Assembly: GCF_037076565.1 (NCBI RefSeq)
Contig: NZ_AP029028.1
Span: forward strand, 496,001-560,000
Length of the DNA stretch: 64,000 nucleotides
Direction: 5' to 3'
Source of the DNA: Herbaspirillum sp. DW155
GTDB taxonomy: Bacteria; Pseudomonadota; Gammaproteobacteria; Burkholderiales; Burkholderiaceae_D
Shown here: piece by piece, positions 16,823 through 27,000 of the stretch
Layout: each line of letters starts with the position of its first letter
Numbering within the stretch: the stretch's first letter is position 1
Notes under the pieces: model-generated
Database searches by the model: none
Told to the model about the DNA's origin: nothing
The model's input: only the letters and a program-made list of their open reading frames with translations
Program-made: the position numbers and the translations under genes

Positions 16823-18109
16823 ATGCGGCTGCTGTATTCCTTCCTCTGGTGGCTGCTGCTGCCGCTGGTCCTGCTGCGCCTGTGGCGGCGTGGTCGCAAG
16901 GAGCCGGGTTATCGGGCGCACCTGGCTGAACGCCTGGGCTTTTATCCGCACGATGCGCGCCTGTCTGATCCACAGGCGCGTTTCATCTGGGTGCACGCGG
17001 TATCGGTGGGTGAGACCCGTGCCGCCGAACCGCTCATCGACGCCTTGTTGCAGCAGTATCCGCAGCATTCTATTTTGCTCACCTGCATGACGGCCACCGG
17101 CCGCGACACCGGCGCCCAGGTCTATGGCAAGCATGGCCAGCGAGTGGTGCAGAGCTTCCTGCCTTACGACACGGGATGGATGTGCGCGCGCTTCCTGCGT
17201 CATTTCCGTCCGTCCGTGTGCGTGCTGATGGAAACCGAAGTCTGGCCCAACCTGATTGAGCAATGCCGTCGCCATGGTGTGCCGGTGATGCTGGCCAATG
17301 CGCGTCTTTCGGAACGTTCGTTGCGGCGTGGATTGCGTTTTGCCGCGTTGCTGCGCCCCGCGGCCGAGGCGATCGATGTGGTGGCGGCCCAGTCCGAGGC
17401 GGATGCCGAGCGCTTGCGCGCTTTTGGCGCGCGTCATGTGGAGGTGACTGGCAGTCTCAAGTTCGACGTGCAGGTGCCGCCCGAACTGGTCGCGCTCGGA
17501 CACGAATGGAAGCGGGCTATCGGCAAGCGCCAGGTGTTGTTATGCGCCAGCACCAGAGAGGGTGAAGAAGTCCTGATCCTGGATGCCTTGCGCGATTTTG
17601 GGCGACGGGATTGGCTCCTGATGATTGTGCCGCGTCATCCGCAGCGCTTCGAGGAGGTGGCCGCATTGATGCGCTCCTACGGCCTGGCGGTGCAGCGGCG
17701 ATCACAATGGGGCGACGGTGTGGACATGACCGGCATCGATGCTGTCTTGGGCGACTCGATGGGCGAAATGTCCGCCTATTTTGCGGCCTGCGAACTCGCA
17801 TTCATCGGCGGCAGCCTGTTGCCGTTGGGCGGGCAGAACCCGATTGAGGCCTTTGCAATCGGCAAGCCCGTGCTGGTCGGAACGCATACTTTCAATTTCA
17901 AATCCATTACGGAGTCGGCAATCGATATGCAGGCGGCATCGCGTATCGATTCGGCCGGCAGGATGCTGGCAGAGGCCGCCGCCTTGCTGGACGCCCCCGC
18001 TCGCCTGTTCGCCATGGGACGCAATGCATCCCGATTTGCGCAACAGCATCGCGGCGCAACCCGAAAGACACTGGCGCTGCTGCAAGTGTTGTTGCCCGTG
18101 CAGCGCTGA
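16823..18109 (+). CDS. waaA: 3-deoxy-D-manno-octulosonic acid transferase (Kdo transferase)
   Basis: WaaA (KdtA) attaches Kdo to lipid IVA at the inner membrane. The 428-residue sequence has the N-terminal membrane anchor (LLYSFLWWLLLPLVLLRLW), the WVHAVSVGETRAAEPLI motif with the conserved acidic residue, METEVWPNLI, NARLSERS, and the CMP-Kdo region PLGGQNPIEAFA. It follows the Kdo hydroxylase directly (stop, one base, ATG). Confidence 0.95.
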   Translation: MRLLYSFLWWLLLPLVLLRLWRRGRKEPGYRAHLAERLGFYPHDARLSDPQARFIWVHAVSVGETRAAEPLIDALLQQYPQHSILLTCMTATGRDTGAQVYGKHGQRVVQSFLPYDTGWMCARFLRHFRPSVCVLMETEVWPNLIEQCRRHGVPVMLANARLSERSLRRGLRFAALLRPAAEAIDVVAAQSEADAERLRAFGARHVEVTGSLKFDVQVPPELVALGHEWKRAIGKRQVLLCASTREGEEVLILDALRDFGRRDWLLMIVPRHPQRFEEVAALMRSYGLAVQRRSQWGDGVDMTGIDAVLGDSMGEMSAYFAACELAFIGGSLLPLGGQNPIEAFAIGKPVLVGTHTFNFKSITESAIDMQAASRIDSAGRMLAEAAALLDAPARLFAMGRNASRFAQQHRGATRKTLALLQVLLPVQR

Positions 18110-18253
18110 CCGGTGATGGCCTCGGCATCTAGCTTTTGGACCATCATGGCTGTCTTTACATGTTGCAATTCGGGTAAATTTGGCAGCCATTCAATCTCGC
18201 CTTCACTCTTAACTTCTGAGATAATCTCCCGTTTCCGCTGTACCATTGCCATT

Positions 18254-18282
18254 TTGTAATTATTCGAGATTCGCATTGTAAA
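18254..18282 (+). promoter_or_regulatory. Candidate promoter for the rml/wzm-wzt operon
   Basis: In the AT-rich 199-base gap between waaA and rmlB, TTGTAA (18254-18259) and TGTAAA (18277-18282) are 17 bases apart, each matching four of six consensus positions. They lie 27 bases before the rmlB ATG. No JUMPStart/ops element (GGCGGTAG) was seen in this gap. Confidence 0.35.
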
Positions 18283-18308
18283 AAAGCTGAATCTATTAAG
18301 GTCGTGAG

Positions 18309-19388
18309 ATGATTTTTGTCACTGGAGGCGCAGGTTTCATTGGTTCCAATTTCGTATTGGACTGGCTGAAAACCTCTGATGAGCCTGTCGTTAATTTCGA
18401 TAAGCTTACCTACGCCGGCAATCTTGAGAACCTCAAGAGCGTTGCGGAGGATGCACGACACCTTTTTGTACGGGGCGACATCGTCGACCGTGAACGGGTG
18501 CATGCGCTGTTTCTCGAGCACAAGCCGCGCGCCATTGTGCATTTCGCCGCCGAGAGCCACGTCGATCGTTCCATACTCGGGCCCGGCGCCTTCATCGAAA
18601 CCAATATCAACGGTACTTTCTCGCTGCTCGAAGCGGCGCGTGCGTATTGGGGGACACTGGACGCGGCCGAGCGCGAGGCGTTCCGCTTCCTGCACGTTTC
18701 CACGGATGAGGTCTACGGCTCGCTGAACCCGGAAGACCCGGCGTTCACCGAGACCACGCCGTACGCCCCCAACAGCCCCTATTCCGCGTCCAAGGCGGCA
18801 TCCGACCACCTGGTGCGTTCTTATCACCACACCTACGGCTTGCCGACCCTGGTGACCAATTGTTCCAACAACTACGGGCCCTACCACTTCCCGGAGAAAC
18901 TGGTACCCCTGGTGATTTCCAATGCATTGGCCGGTCAGCCCCTGCCCATCTATGGTGATGGGATGCAGGTGCGTGACTGGCTGTATGTTGCCGATCATTG
19001 TGCGGCGATTCGCCGTGTGCTGGAAGCGGGCGTTCCCGGCCAGGAGTACAACGTCGGCGGTCGCAACGAAAAAGCCAACATCGAAGTCGTCAAGGTGCTG
19101 TGTGCACTGCTCGACGAGTTGTCACCCAAGCAGGATGGCAAGTATTTTGACCAGGCTATCTTTGTGGCCGACCGCCCTGGTCATGACCGGCGCTACGCGA
19201 TCAATGCCGACAAGATCGCCAGAGAGCTCGGCTGGACGCCCCGGGAGACCTTCGAGACCGGCATGCGCAAGACCGTGCAGTGGTATCTGGAGAACCAGGA
19301 TTGGGTGGCCAACGTCAGATCGGGTGAATACCGCACCTGGATCGAAGGCAATTACGTGGGACGAGAACAGCTTGGGCGGGGTGCGTGA
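18309..19388 (+). CDS. rmlB: dTDP-glucose 4,6-dehydratase
   Basis: RmlB makes dTDP-4-keto-6-deoxyglucose, the second step to dTDP-L-rhamnose. This 359-residue SDR has [23 protein letters not shown], the STDEVYGSL strand, [10 protein letters not shown] (catalytic Tyr and Lys) and [16 protein letters not shown]. It is the first of four rml genes in the order B-A-C-D, and its stop overlaps rmlA (ATGA). Confidence 0.97.
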   Translation: MIFVTGGAGFIGSNFVLDWLKTSDEPVVNFDKLTYAGNLENLKSVAEDARHLFVRGDIVDRERVHALFLEHKPRAIVHFAAESHVDRSILGPGAFIETNINGTFSLLEAARAYWGTLDAAEREAFRFLHVSTDEVYGSLNPEDPAFTETTPYAPNSPYSASKAASDHLVRSYHHTYGLPTLVTNCSNNYGPYHFPEKLVPLVISNALAGQPLPIYGDGMQVRDWLYVADHCAAIRRVLEAGVPGQEYNVGGRNEKANIEVVKVLCALLDELSPKQDGKYFDQAIFVADRPGHDRRYAINADKIARELGWTPRETFETGMRKTVQWYLENQDWVANVRSGEYRTWIEGNYVGREQLGRGA

Positions 19389-20284
19389 TGCAGGCCTCAC
19401 GCGGAACCCAGAAGGGCATCATTCTCGCCGGCGGCTCTGGCACACGGCTTTATCCGGTGACCACCGTCGTGTCGAAGCAGTTGTTGCCGGTCTACGACAA
19501 GCCGATGATCTATTATCCGCTCAGCACGCTGATGCTGGCCGGCATTCGCGACATCCTGATCATCTCCACACCGCAAGATCTGCCACGCTTCCGTGACCTG
19601 CTGGGCGACGGCAGCAAATGGGGGCTGGCGCTGAGCTATGCAGTACAGCCGACTCCGGATGGACTGGCTCAGGCCTTCATCATCGGTCGCGATTTCATCG
19701 ACGGCCAGCGCTCGGCCTTGATCCTGGGCGACAACATCTACCATGGTCAGGATTTCGAGCGCAACCTGACGCACGCTGCAGCACGCGAAAGCGGCGCCAC
19801 CGTTTTTGCCTATCACGTGCAGGACCCGGAACGCTACGGCGTGGTTGACTTCGATGCCCAGCGCCGCGCCGTGAGCATCGAGGAAAAGCCGGCCAAGCCG
19901 CGTTCCAACTATGCCGTTACCGGTTTGTATTTCTATGACGAGCAGGTATGCGACATCGCCGCCTCGATCAAGCCATCGCCGCGCGGCGAGCTAGAGATTA
20001 CCGACGTTAACCGCGCCTACCTCGAAGCTGGGGCACTGAACGTCGAGCTGATGGGACGCGGCATGGCATGGCTCGATACCGGGACCCAGGATTCTTTGCT
20101 CGAAGCAGGGCAGTTCATCGCCACGCTGGAGCACCGGCAGGGACTGAAAGTGGCCTGCCCTGAGGAAATCGCCTTCCGCAAGGGCTATATCACTGCGGAA
20201 ATGCTGGAACGCCAGGCAGAAGTGCTCAAGAAGAATGCCTATGGCCAGTACCTGTTCAGATTGCTCAAGGGAGATATCGTCTAG
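19388..20284 (+). CDS. rmlA: Glucose-1-phosphate thymidylyltransferase
   Basis: RmlA joins dTTP and glucose-1-phosphate. The nucleotide-binding [16 protein letters not shown], the [16 protein letters not shown] segment, the ILGDNIYHG metal site and the IEEKP motif are all present in about 298 residues. The ATG at 19388 overlaps the rmlB stop; a GTG three bases earlier is in frame but less likely. A terminator-like hairpin follows before rmlC. Confidence 0.97.
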   Translation: MQASRGTQKGIILAGGSGTRLYPVTTVVSKQLLPVYDKPMIYYPLSTLMLAGIRDILIISTPQDLPRFRDLLGDGSKWGLALSYAVQPTPDGLAQAFIIGRDFIDGQRSALILGDNIYHGQDFERNLTHAAARESGATVFAYHVQDPERYGVVDFDAQRRAVSIEEKPAKPRSNYAVTGLYFYDEQVCDIAASIKPSPRGELEITDVNRAYLEAGALNVELMGRGMAWLDTGTQDSLLEAGQFIATLEHRQGLKVACPEEIAFRKGYITAEMLERQAEVLKKNAYGQYLFRLLKGDIV

Positions 20285-20311
20285 TCCTCGCGCAAGTCAA
20301 GCCAAGCGCAG

Positions 20312-20342
20312 GCGGATCCCGAGCGGGTCCGCTTTGATTTTT
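20312..20342 (+). terminator. Terminator-like hairpin between rmlA and rmlC
   Basis: GCGGATCC / GGGTCCGC (20312-20319, 20325-20332; one G-U pair) closes a 5-base loop and is followed by TTTGATTTTT. It sits inside the rmlBACD operon, 27 bases after the rmlA stop and 24 before the rmlC start, so it may attenuate rather than end transcription. Confidence 0.6.
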
Positions 20343-20365
20343 ATCTTGTCCATCCTGACCCCATC

Positions 20366-20911
20366 ATGCAAATCCAGACGACTGAGCTGCCCGGCGTATT
20401 GATCATCGAACCCAAGGTGTTCGGAGATGAACGGGGCTTTTTCTACGAGAGCTTCAATGAAAAGCGCTTTGCCGAGCTGACCGGAGAGCGGGTCAGCTTC
20501 GTCCAGGACAATCATTCGCGCTCTGCCAGGAATGTGCTGCGCGGCTTGCACTACCAGATCGAGCAGGCGCAGGGCAAGCTGGTTCGGGTGATTTCCGGCG
20601 AGGTCTATGATGTTGCCGTTGATCTGCGGAAAAGTTCGCCGCACTTCGGGCGCTGGACCGGTGTGTACCTGTCTGCCGAAAACCGTCGCCAGCTGTGGAT
20701 CCCGCCCGGTTTCGGCCATGGTTTCGTGGTGACCAGCGAGCACGCCGAATTCCTGTACAAGACCACCGACTACTGGGCGCCGCAGCACGAGCGCTGCGTG
20801 CTGTGGAATGATCCTGCGCTGGGTATCCAGTGGCCGCTGTCAGAGGCGCCGACCTTATCCGCGAAGGACCAGGCCGGGGTATTGCTGGCAGATGCCGAGG
20901 TATTTGCATGA
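20366..20911 (+). CDS. rmlC: dTDP-4-dehydrorhamnose 3,5-epimerase
   Basis: RmlC is a cupin-fold epimerase. The 181-residue sequence has DERGFFYESFN, FVQDNHSRS, VLRGLHYQ (catalytic His), DVAVDLRKSSPHFGRW, and WIPPGFGHGFVV (metal-free cupin core). It lies 81 bases after rmlA across a hairpin and overlaps rmlD by four bases. Confidence 0.97.
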   Translation: MQIQTTELPGVLIIEPKVFGDERGFFYESFNEKRFAELTGERVSFVQDNHSRSARNVLRGLHYQIEQAQGKLVRVISGEVYDVAVDLRKSSPHFGRWTGVYLSAENRRQLWIPPGFGHGFVVTSEHAEFLYKTTDYWAPQHERCVLWNDPALGIQWPLSEAPTLSAKDQAGVLLADAEVFA

Positions 20912-21822
20912 AGATCATGTTGACCGGCATCAACGGCCAGGTGGGTGGCGAGCTGACCCGTTCGCTGGCAGGTCTGGGCGAGGTGGTCGCTTTTGATCGC
21001 CAGACGCTTGATCTGGGCGATGCCGCCCGGTTGCGCAGCGTGATCCGCCAGTTGCGCCCGCAACTCATCGTCAATCCGGCTGCCTATACGGCGGTCGACC
21101 GGGCCCAGTCTGAACCCGATCTGGCCCGGGCCATCAATGCAGACGCGCCGGCAATCATGGCTGAGGAAGCGCAGAAGCTGGGTGCGGCCCTCATCCATTA
21201 TTCGACCGATTACGTTTTTGATGGCAGCAAGGAAGGGGCTTACAGCGAAACCGACGTGACCAATCCGCAAAGCGTATACGGTCAGACGAAGTTGGCTGGC
21301 GAGCAGGCTGTGGCGGCGCTGTGCGACGCTCATTGGATCTGGCGGACCAGCTGGGTCTACGGCGTACATGGCGGTAATTTTCTGAAGACCATGTTGCGCC
21401 TGGCGGCCGAACGGCCCAGCTTGCGTGTGGTTGCCGACCAGTTTGGTGCGCCGACGTTTGCGCGCGCCATTGCCGATGCCACCCGCGATGCGTTGCGCGC
21501 GCGGGGCGCAGACAACCTGGCCGACGCCGTGCGCGGCAGTGCCGGTATCTATCACTTCAGTGCGGGCGGTCGCACCAGCTGGCACGGTTACGCTCAGCAC
21601 GTGATCATGCGCGCCGAACAGGCCGGTCAGGTTCTGCAAGTGAAGGCTGCCGATATCGAGGCCATTCCAGCCTCGGCTTATCCCGTGCCGGCACCGCGCC
21701 CGGCCAATTCCAGTCTCTCGGTCGATAAATTCGTGCGCACCTTCGGACTGCCGGTGGCGCAGTGGCAGGACGATGTTGATCGTTGCCTGGTGGAACTGTT
21801 GGGACAACATGATCCTGCATAA
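20908..21822 (+). CDS. rmlD: dTDP-4-dehydrorhamnose reductase
   Basis: RmlD reduces the 4-keto group to give dTDP-L-rhamnose. It has LTGINGQVGGELTRSL at the N-terminus, VNPAAYTAVDRAQSEP, STDYVFDG, and the catalytic YGQTKLAGE. The ATG at 20908 overlaps the rmlC stop and places the nucleotide-binding loop at the right distance (304 residues). Its 3' end overlaps the wzm start by 14 bases. Confidence 0.96.
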   Translation: MKIMLTGINGQVGGELTRSLAGLGEVVAFDRQTLDLGDAARLRSVIRQLRPQLIVNPAAYTAVDRAQSEPDLARAINADAPAIMAEEAQKLGAALIHYSTDYVFDGSKEGAYSETDVTNPQSVYGQTKLAGEQAVAALCDAHWIWRTSWVYGVHGGNFLKTMLRLAAERPSLRVVADQFGAPTFARAIADATRDALRARGADNLADAVRGSAGIYHFSAGGRTSWHGYAQHVIMRAEQAGQVLQVKAADIEAIPASAYPVPAPRPANSSLSVDKFVRTFGLPVAQWQDDVDRCLVELLGQHDPA

Positions 21823-22630
21823 GACCTCGCCGTTGGCGATGTGCCGTTCCCTATGGACCCATCGCGCACTGATGTTGGACCTGGCGCGCCGGGAGGCCGT
21901 CGGCCGTTACAAGGGCTCATTGCTGGGTGTGTTCTGGAGCCTGGTGACGCCTTTGTTCATGCTGACCATCTACACGCTGGTGTTCAGCCACGTCTTCAAG
22001 GCCAAATGGGGCGGGACCGGCGATGAGTCACAGTCGCAATTTGCCATCGTGCTGTTTGCGGGCCTGATCGTATTCAACATGTTTTCCGAATGCATCGGGC
22101 GCGCGCCCGGGTTGGTATTGAGCAACGTCAACTTCGTCAAGAAAGTGGTGTTCCCGCTCGAGATTCTGCCGGTCGTGAATTTGCTCTCGGCGGTGTTCCA
22201 TGCAAGCGTCAGTCTGCTGGTACTGCTGGTGTTTCAGTGGTGCGTGGCCGATCGCCTGCCGGTCACGGCTCTGCTGATACCGCTGGTATTGCTGCCGCTG
22301 GGACTGCTCATCATGGGCGCCAGCTGGTGGCTGGCGGCCACGGGCGTCTACCTGCGCGACATCGGTCAGACCATCGGCATCCTCCTGACGGGACTGATGT
22401 TCCTGTCTCCCATCTTCTTCCCGACCTCTGCATTGCCTGCGCAATGGCAGTCCCTGGCGCATTTGAACCCCCTGGCCACGCCCATCGAGCAGGCGCGGCA
22501 GGTGCTTGTGTACGGGCAGTGGTTCGAATGGCGCCAATGGGCTCTCTACAGTGGCGTGGCAGTGGTGATTGCATGGTCCGGTTTCTACTATTTCCAGAAG
22601 GCAAGGAAGGGTTTCGCCGATGTCCTCTGA
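21809..22630 (+). CDS. wzm: O-antigen/polysaccharide ABC exporter, permease (ABC-2 type)
   Basis: This 273-residue inner-membrane protein begins with the cytoplasmic DLARREAVGRYKGSLLG motif typical of ABC-2 exporters, followed by about six membrane segments, with FWSLVTPLFMLTIYTLVFSH as the first. It pairs with the ATPase that follows (overlap 11 bases) to export a finished, undecaprenyl-linked glycan across the inner membrane. The chosen ATG at 21809 overlaps the end of rmlD; GGGAC lies just upstream. Confidence 0.93.
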   Translation: MILHKTSPLAMCRSLWTHRALMLDLARREAVGRYKGSLLGVFWSLVTPLFMLTIYTLVFSHVFKAKWGGTGDESQSQFAIVLFAGLIVFNMFSECIGRAPGLVLSNVNFVKKVVFPLEILPVVNLLSAVFHASVSLLVLLVFQWCVADRLPVTALLIPLVLLPLGLLIMGASWWLAATGVYLRDIGQTIGILLTGLMFLSPIFFPTSALPAQWQSLAHLNPLATPIEQARQVLVYGQWFEWRQWALYSGVAVVIAWSGFYYFQKARKGFADVL

Positions 22631-23996
22631 TATCGCCATTCGGGTACGAGGTGTCAGCAAGAGCTTCAATACCTACGACAAGCCTTCGGACCGCCTGAAT
22701 CAGGCGCTGCTCTCCGCCCTGGCGCGTCTGATGCCGTTCGCCGGACTGCGCGCACGACTGGCCAGCCGTGCTGCGGCGCTGGCACGCAAGCATCATGCCC
22801 TGTCCGACATTTCCCTTGAGCTGAAGAAGGGGGAAACGGTGGGCATCATTGGTCGCAATGGGTCGGGCAAGAGCACCTTGCTGCAGATCATCTGCGGCAC
22901 CCTCAATCCCACTGGCGGCGAGGTGGAGGTCAGCGGGCGTGTGGCGGCCCTGCTTGAGCTCGGCTCGGGTTTCAATCCCGAATACAGCGGCCGCGAGAAC
23001 GTGTACATGAATGGCCAACTGCTGGGCTTGACGCGCCAGCAGATCGACCAGCGCCTGGCAGATATTGAGGCCTTCGCCGATATTGGCGACTTCATCAACC
23101 AGCCGGTCAAGTCCTACTCAAGCGGTATGTATGTGCGGCTGGCCTTTGCCGTGATCGCGCACGTCGATGCCGACATCCTGGTCATCGACGAGGCACTGGC
23201 GGTGGGCGATGCGTTCTTTACGCAAAAGTGCATGCGTTTCCTGCGCAGCTTCATGAAGACCGGCACGGTGCTGTTTGTCAGCCACGATACCGCATCGATC
23301 AAGAACCTTTGTACTCACGCTGTCTGGATAGATCGCGGCCAGATGCGAGCCACGGGAGAGCCGCGAGAGGTATGCGATCTTTACCTGCAAGAGTTCTACG
23401 AAGCGCAACAAGGCAAGAGCGCCATCGCGCCCAGTGCACGAAGCAAACCGGTCACGTCAGCGCCGGTGATCGATTGTCGTCGCGAGAAGATCAATGCCAG
23501 CAACCTGCGCAATGATCTGCAGGTGTTTTCCTTCGACCCTGATGCTGCGGCGCTGGGGACCGGTGGCGCGCGTATCACCGACGTCGCCTTCATGGGGGAG
23601 GATGGCGAGCGCCTGGGTTGGGTCGTCGGCGGTGAGGCAGTGACGCTGGCCATTACCGTCGATGTGCTGACTGACCTGGTGTCGCCTATTGTCGGGTTCT
23701 ACATCCGGGACAAGCTGGGCCAGACATTGTTTGGCGACAATACCTATCTGGTCTACGAATCTGATCCCATAGCCTGCAGCGCAGGGCAGCAACTGGTCGG
23801 ACGATTCGATTTCCGCATGCCGACGCTACCCAATGGTCAATACTCGATCAACGCGGCCGTAGCGGATGGCACGCAAAGCGAGCATGTACAATTGCACTGG
23901 ATTCACGACGCCCTGATTTTCAAATCCGAGTCTTCCAGCTTGTTGAGCGGGTTGGTCGGCGTGCCGATGCAGTCGATCGAACTCAAGCGCATCTGA
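22620..23996 (+). CDS. wzt: O-antigen/polysaccharide ABC exporter, ATPase with C-terminal glycan-binding region
   Basis: The N-terminal ATPase has Walker A GIIGRNGSGKST, signature SYSSGMYVRLAFA, Walker B DILVIDEAL and the H-loop SHD. After about residue 260 comes a 190-residue beta-rich extension (RITDVAFMGEDGERLGWVV, QQLVGRFDFRMPTLPNGQYSINAAV) typical of Wzt proteins that recognise a modified non-reducing end of the O-chain. That type normally works with a chain-terminating methyltransferase or kinase; the next gene starts with a methyltransferase domain. AAGGAAGG precedes the ATG at 22620. Confidence 0.94.
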   Translation: MSSDIAIRVRGVSKSFNTYDKPSDRLNQALLSALARLMPFAGLRARLASRAAALARKHHALSDISLELKKGETVGIIGRNGSGKSTLLQIICGTLNPTGGEVEVSGRVAALLELGSGFNPEYSGRENVYMNGQLLGLTRQQIDQRLADIEAFADIGDFINQPVKSYSSGMYVRLAFAVIAHVDADILVIDEALAVGDAFFTQKCMRFLRSFMKTGTVLFVSHDTASIKNLCTHAVWIDRGQMRATGEPREVCDLYLQEFYEAQQGKSAIAPSARSKPVTSAPVIDCRREKINASNLRNDLQVFSFDPDAAALGTGGARITDVAFMGEDGERLGWVVGGEAVTLAITVDVLTDLVSPIVGFYIRDKLGQTLFGDNTYLVYESDPIACSAGQQLVGRFDFRMPTLPNGQYSINAAVADGTQSEHVQLHWIHDALIFKSESSSLLSGLVGVPMQSIELKRI

Positions 23997-24080
23997 CCAT
24001 GTAGATCATTCGGTCTTCATCGGTTATCTCCTGATAAACGGTCTCTTCCCAGGCAATGGCGAGCCATCACTAATATTAAA

Positions 24081-27000
24081 ATGAGCGACCAAGCAAGCAA
24101 CGAAACCAAGCCAGTCATGGAGTTTACGGGGGAACGTTTTGTCCCCGAGGAACATGGCAACATCGAGCTCGAACACTGGCACCGTTACCTGCAGGCCACC
24201 GAGCTTGCCGCAGGCAAGGTCGTGCTCGACATTGCCAGTGGCGAAGGCTATGGATCGGCCATGATGGCCAAGGTGGCCCAGCATGTCACCGGCGTCGATA
24301 TTGCGCCCGAAGCCGTCCAGCACGCCAGCCAGCGCTACCAGCGCGACAACTTGCGCTATCTGGTGGGCAACTGTGCCGCCATTCCGCTGCCGGATCACAG
24401 CGTCGATCTGATCGTCAGCTTCGAGACCATTGAGCACCACGACCAGCACGAGGAGATGATGCGCGAATTCAAGCGCGTGCTGCGTCCTGACGGACTGCTC
24501 CTGATTTCCAATCCGGACAAGCATTTCTATTCGGAAGTGCCCAACTATCACAACGAATACCACGTCAAGGAACTCTACGAAGGCGAGTTCAAGCAGATGC
24601 TCTCGACGTGGTACAAGAACACGCGCTATTTCGGACAGCGATTGATCTACGGATCGGTCATCCTGCCTGAATCGGGGCAGGCCGGATCGGTTCACTACGA
24701 AATGGTTGACCAACAGATCCAGACCAGCCAGGGCTTGCCTCGTCCGCTGTACTGGGTGGCCCTGGCGTCGGATGTGGCGCTGCCTGAGCTGCCCGCAGGG
24801 ATATTTGAACAAGACGTCCTGACTTCAGAAGTGCTGCAAGACTGGAAGCATGCAGTGCATGCGCAAGCAGGCCTGGCCAATGAGCGCGCTGACAAGATCA
24901 GGCAGCTGGAGAAGGCGTTCAGGCAGATGCATAACGAGCTCAAGCAGTCGCAGAAAGAGTTCAAGCAGTCACAGCAGTACTTGCATGCATCGGATGTTCA
25001 ACTGTTGGCCACACGAGCACAGCTTGAAGAAGCCAACAAGCTCTACGCGAGCCTGATCCGAAGCATTTCTTGGCGGGCATCCTGGCCATTGCGAGAAATA
25101 CGCCGCTGGACATTGACGCCCTCGGCGCAGGTGAGGCTGTATTTGCGGCGCGGCGTATCCATCATGCGTGTGGTCTATCGCAAGATGCCTTTTACCGCCA
25201 AGCAGCGCTCGGCACAAAGACGGTTCGTGCAAAAGAATTTCCCTGCCCTCTGGCGTCGTCTCAATCAGACGGTCTCGGTACAGTTGCGGGAGAATGCACG
25301 TATGGTCAAGGGTACGCCATTGGTGGACTTTCCATGGGAGACCACCCACCTGGCACTGCCCACTTCGGAGCAGCCGCTGGTGTCGGTGATCATCCCCATC
25401 TATGGCAAGGTCAACTACACGCTGCGCTGCCTGGCATCGATTGTGCAGCACCCACCTGGCTTGCCTTTCGAGGTGATTGTCGTCGACGATTGTTCTCCCG
25501 ACGATTCGCGCAAGATCCTCTCGAAGGTCGATGGCATCCGACTGGTATGCAATGCAAGCAACCAGGGCTTCCTGCGCTCCTGCAATCTCGCTGCTGCCCA
25601 GGCCCGGGGACAGTACCTCTACTTCCTCAATAACGACACTGAAGTGACTCCGGACTGGCTGGATGCGCTGGCGCGTACTTTCGACCAGTTTCCCGGCACC
25701 GGCCTGGTGGGCTCCAAGCTGGTCTGGCCCGACGGCGTGTTGCAGGAAGCCGGTGGCATCATCTGGAAAGACGGCAGCGCCTGGAACTTTGGCCGCTATC
25801 AGGACCAGTTGGACCCGACCTACAACTATGCACGCGAGACCGATTATTGCTCGGGCGCATCGATCATGGTGCCGACCGCACTGTTTAACGAGCTCAATGG
25901 TTTTGACGAGCTCTACGTACCGGCTTACTGCGAAGATTCGGACCTTGCGTTGCGTATTCGCGATCGCGGTTATCGCGTCATTTATCAGCCCTTGTCGGTG
26001 GTGGTGCATTACGAAGGTGTGAGCAACGGTACCGACACCGGAGCCGGCGTGAAGGCGTACCAGGTCGAGAACCTGAAGAAGCAGTACGAGCGCTGGCAGC
26101 ATATGCTGGCCGGCTATCAGGAGAACGGTGTAGACGTGGACAGTGCCAAGGATCGCGCCGCCACTCGCCGCGTGCTGGTGCTGGATCATTGCACCCCGAC
26201 TCCCGACCAGGATGCCGGTTCGATCATCGTCTTCAACATCATGCTGCTGATGCGGGAGATGGGCTTCCAGGTTACTTTCATCCCGGAGCATAACTTCCTC
26301 TATATGCCCGGCTATACCGAAGCCTTGCAAGGAGCGGGTATAGAAGTCCTGTACGACCCCTATTGCAGTTCGGTGGAGCAGCATCTGAAAGAGTGCGGCC
26401 CGCGCTATGACCTCATGTTCATGATCCGGCCGGGCGTGGTCGAGCAGCATCTCGCGGCCGTGCGCCAGTACTGCCCCGCAGCCAAGATTATCTATCACAC
26501 CGTCGATCTTCACTATTTGCGCATGCAGCGCGAAGCCGGTGTGCGTGGCGAGACAACAGCGTCGGGCGCGGTGGAAGAAATGAAATCGCTCGAGTTTGAA
26601 TCGATCCGTGCCGCCGATGCCAGCATCGTCGTCAGCACCGCCGAGCTGACCTTGTTGAACAAGGAACTGCCGGACCAGAATGTGCACGTGTTGCCCCTGA
26701 TCATGGAGATTCCGGGGACGAAGGCGGACTTTGCCGATCGTCGTGACATCATGTTCGTCGGTGGCTACCAGCATGCGCCCAATGTGGACGCCGTCCTGTA
26801 TTTCGTCAATGAAGTGTTGCCGCTGGTTCGCGAGAAGCTGCCGGAAGTACGTTTCATCGTGGTCGGCAGCAAGGTTCCTCCCGAAATCGAGGCGCTGGCC
26901 AGCGAGCACGTCGTCATCGCCGGATTCGTCGACGAGTTGCAACCCTTGCAGGATAAGGTGCGCGTGAACGTGGCGCCGCTGCGCTACGGTGCGGGCATCA

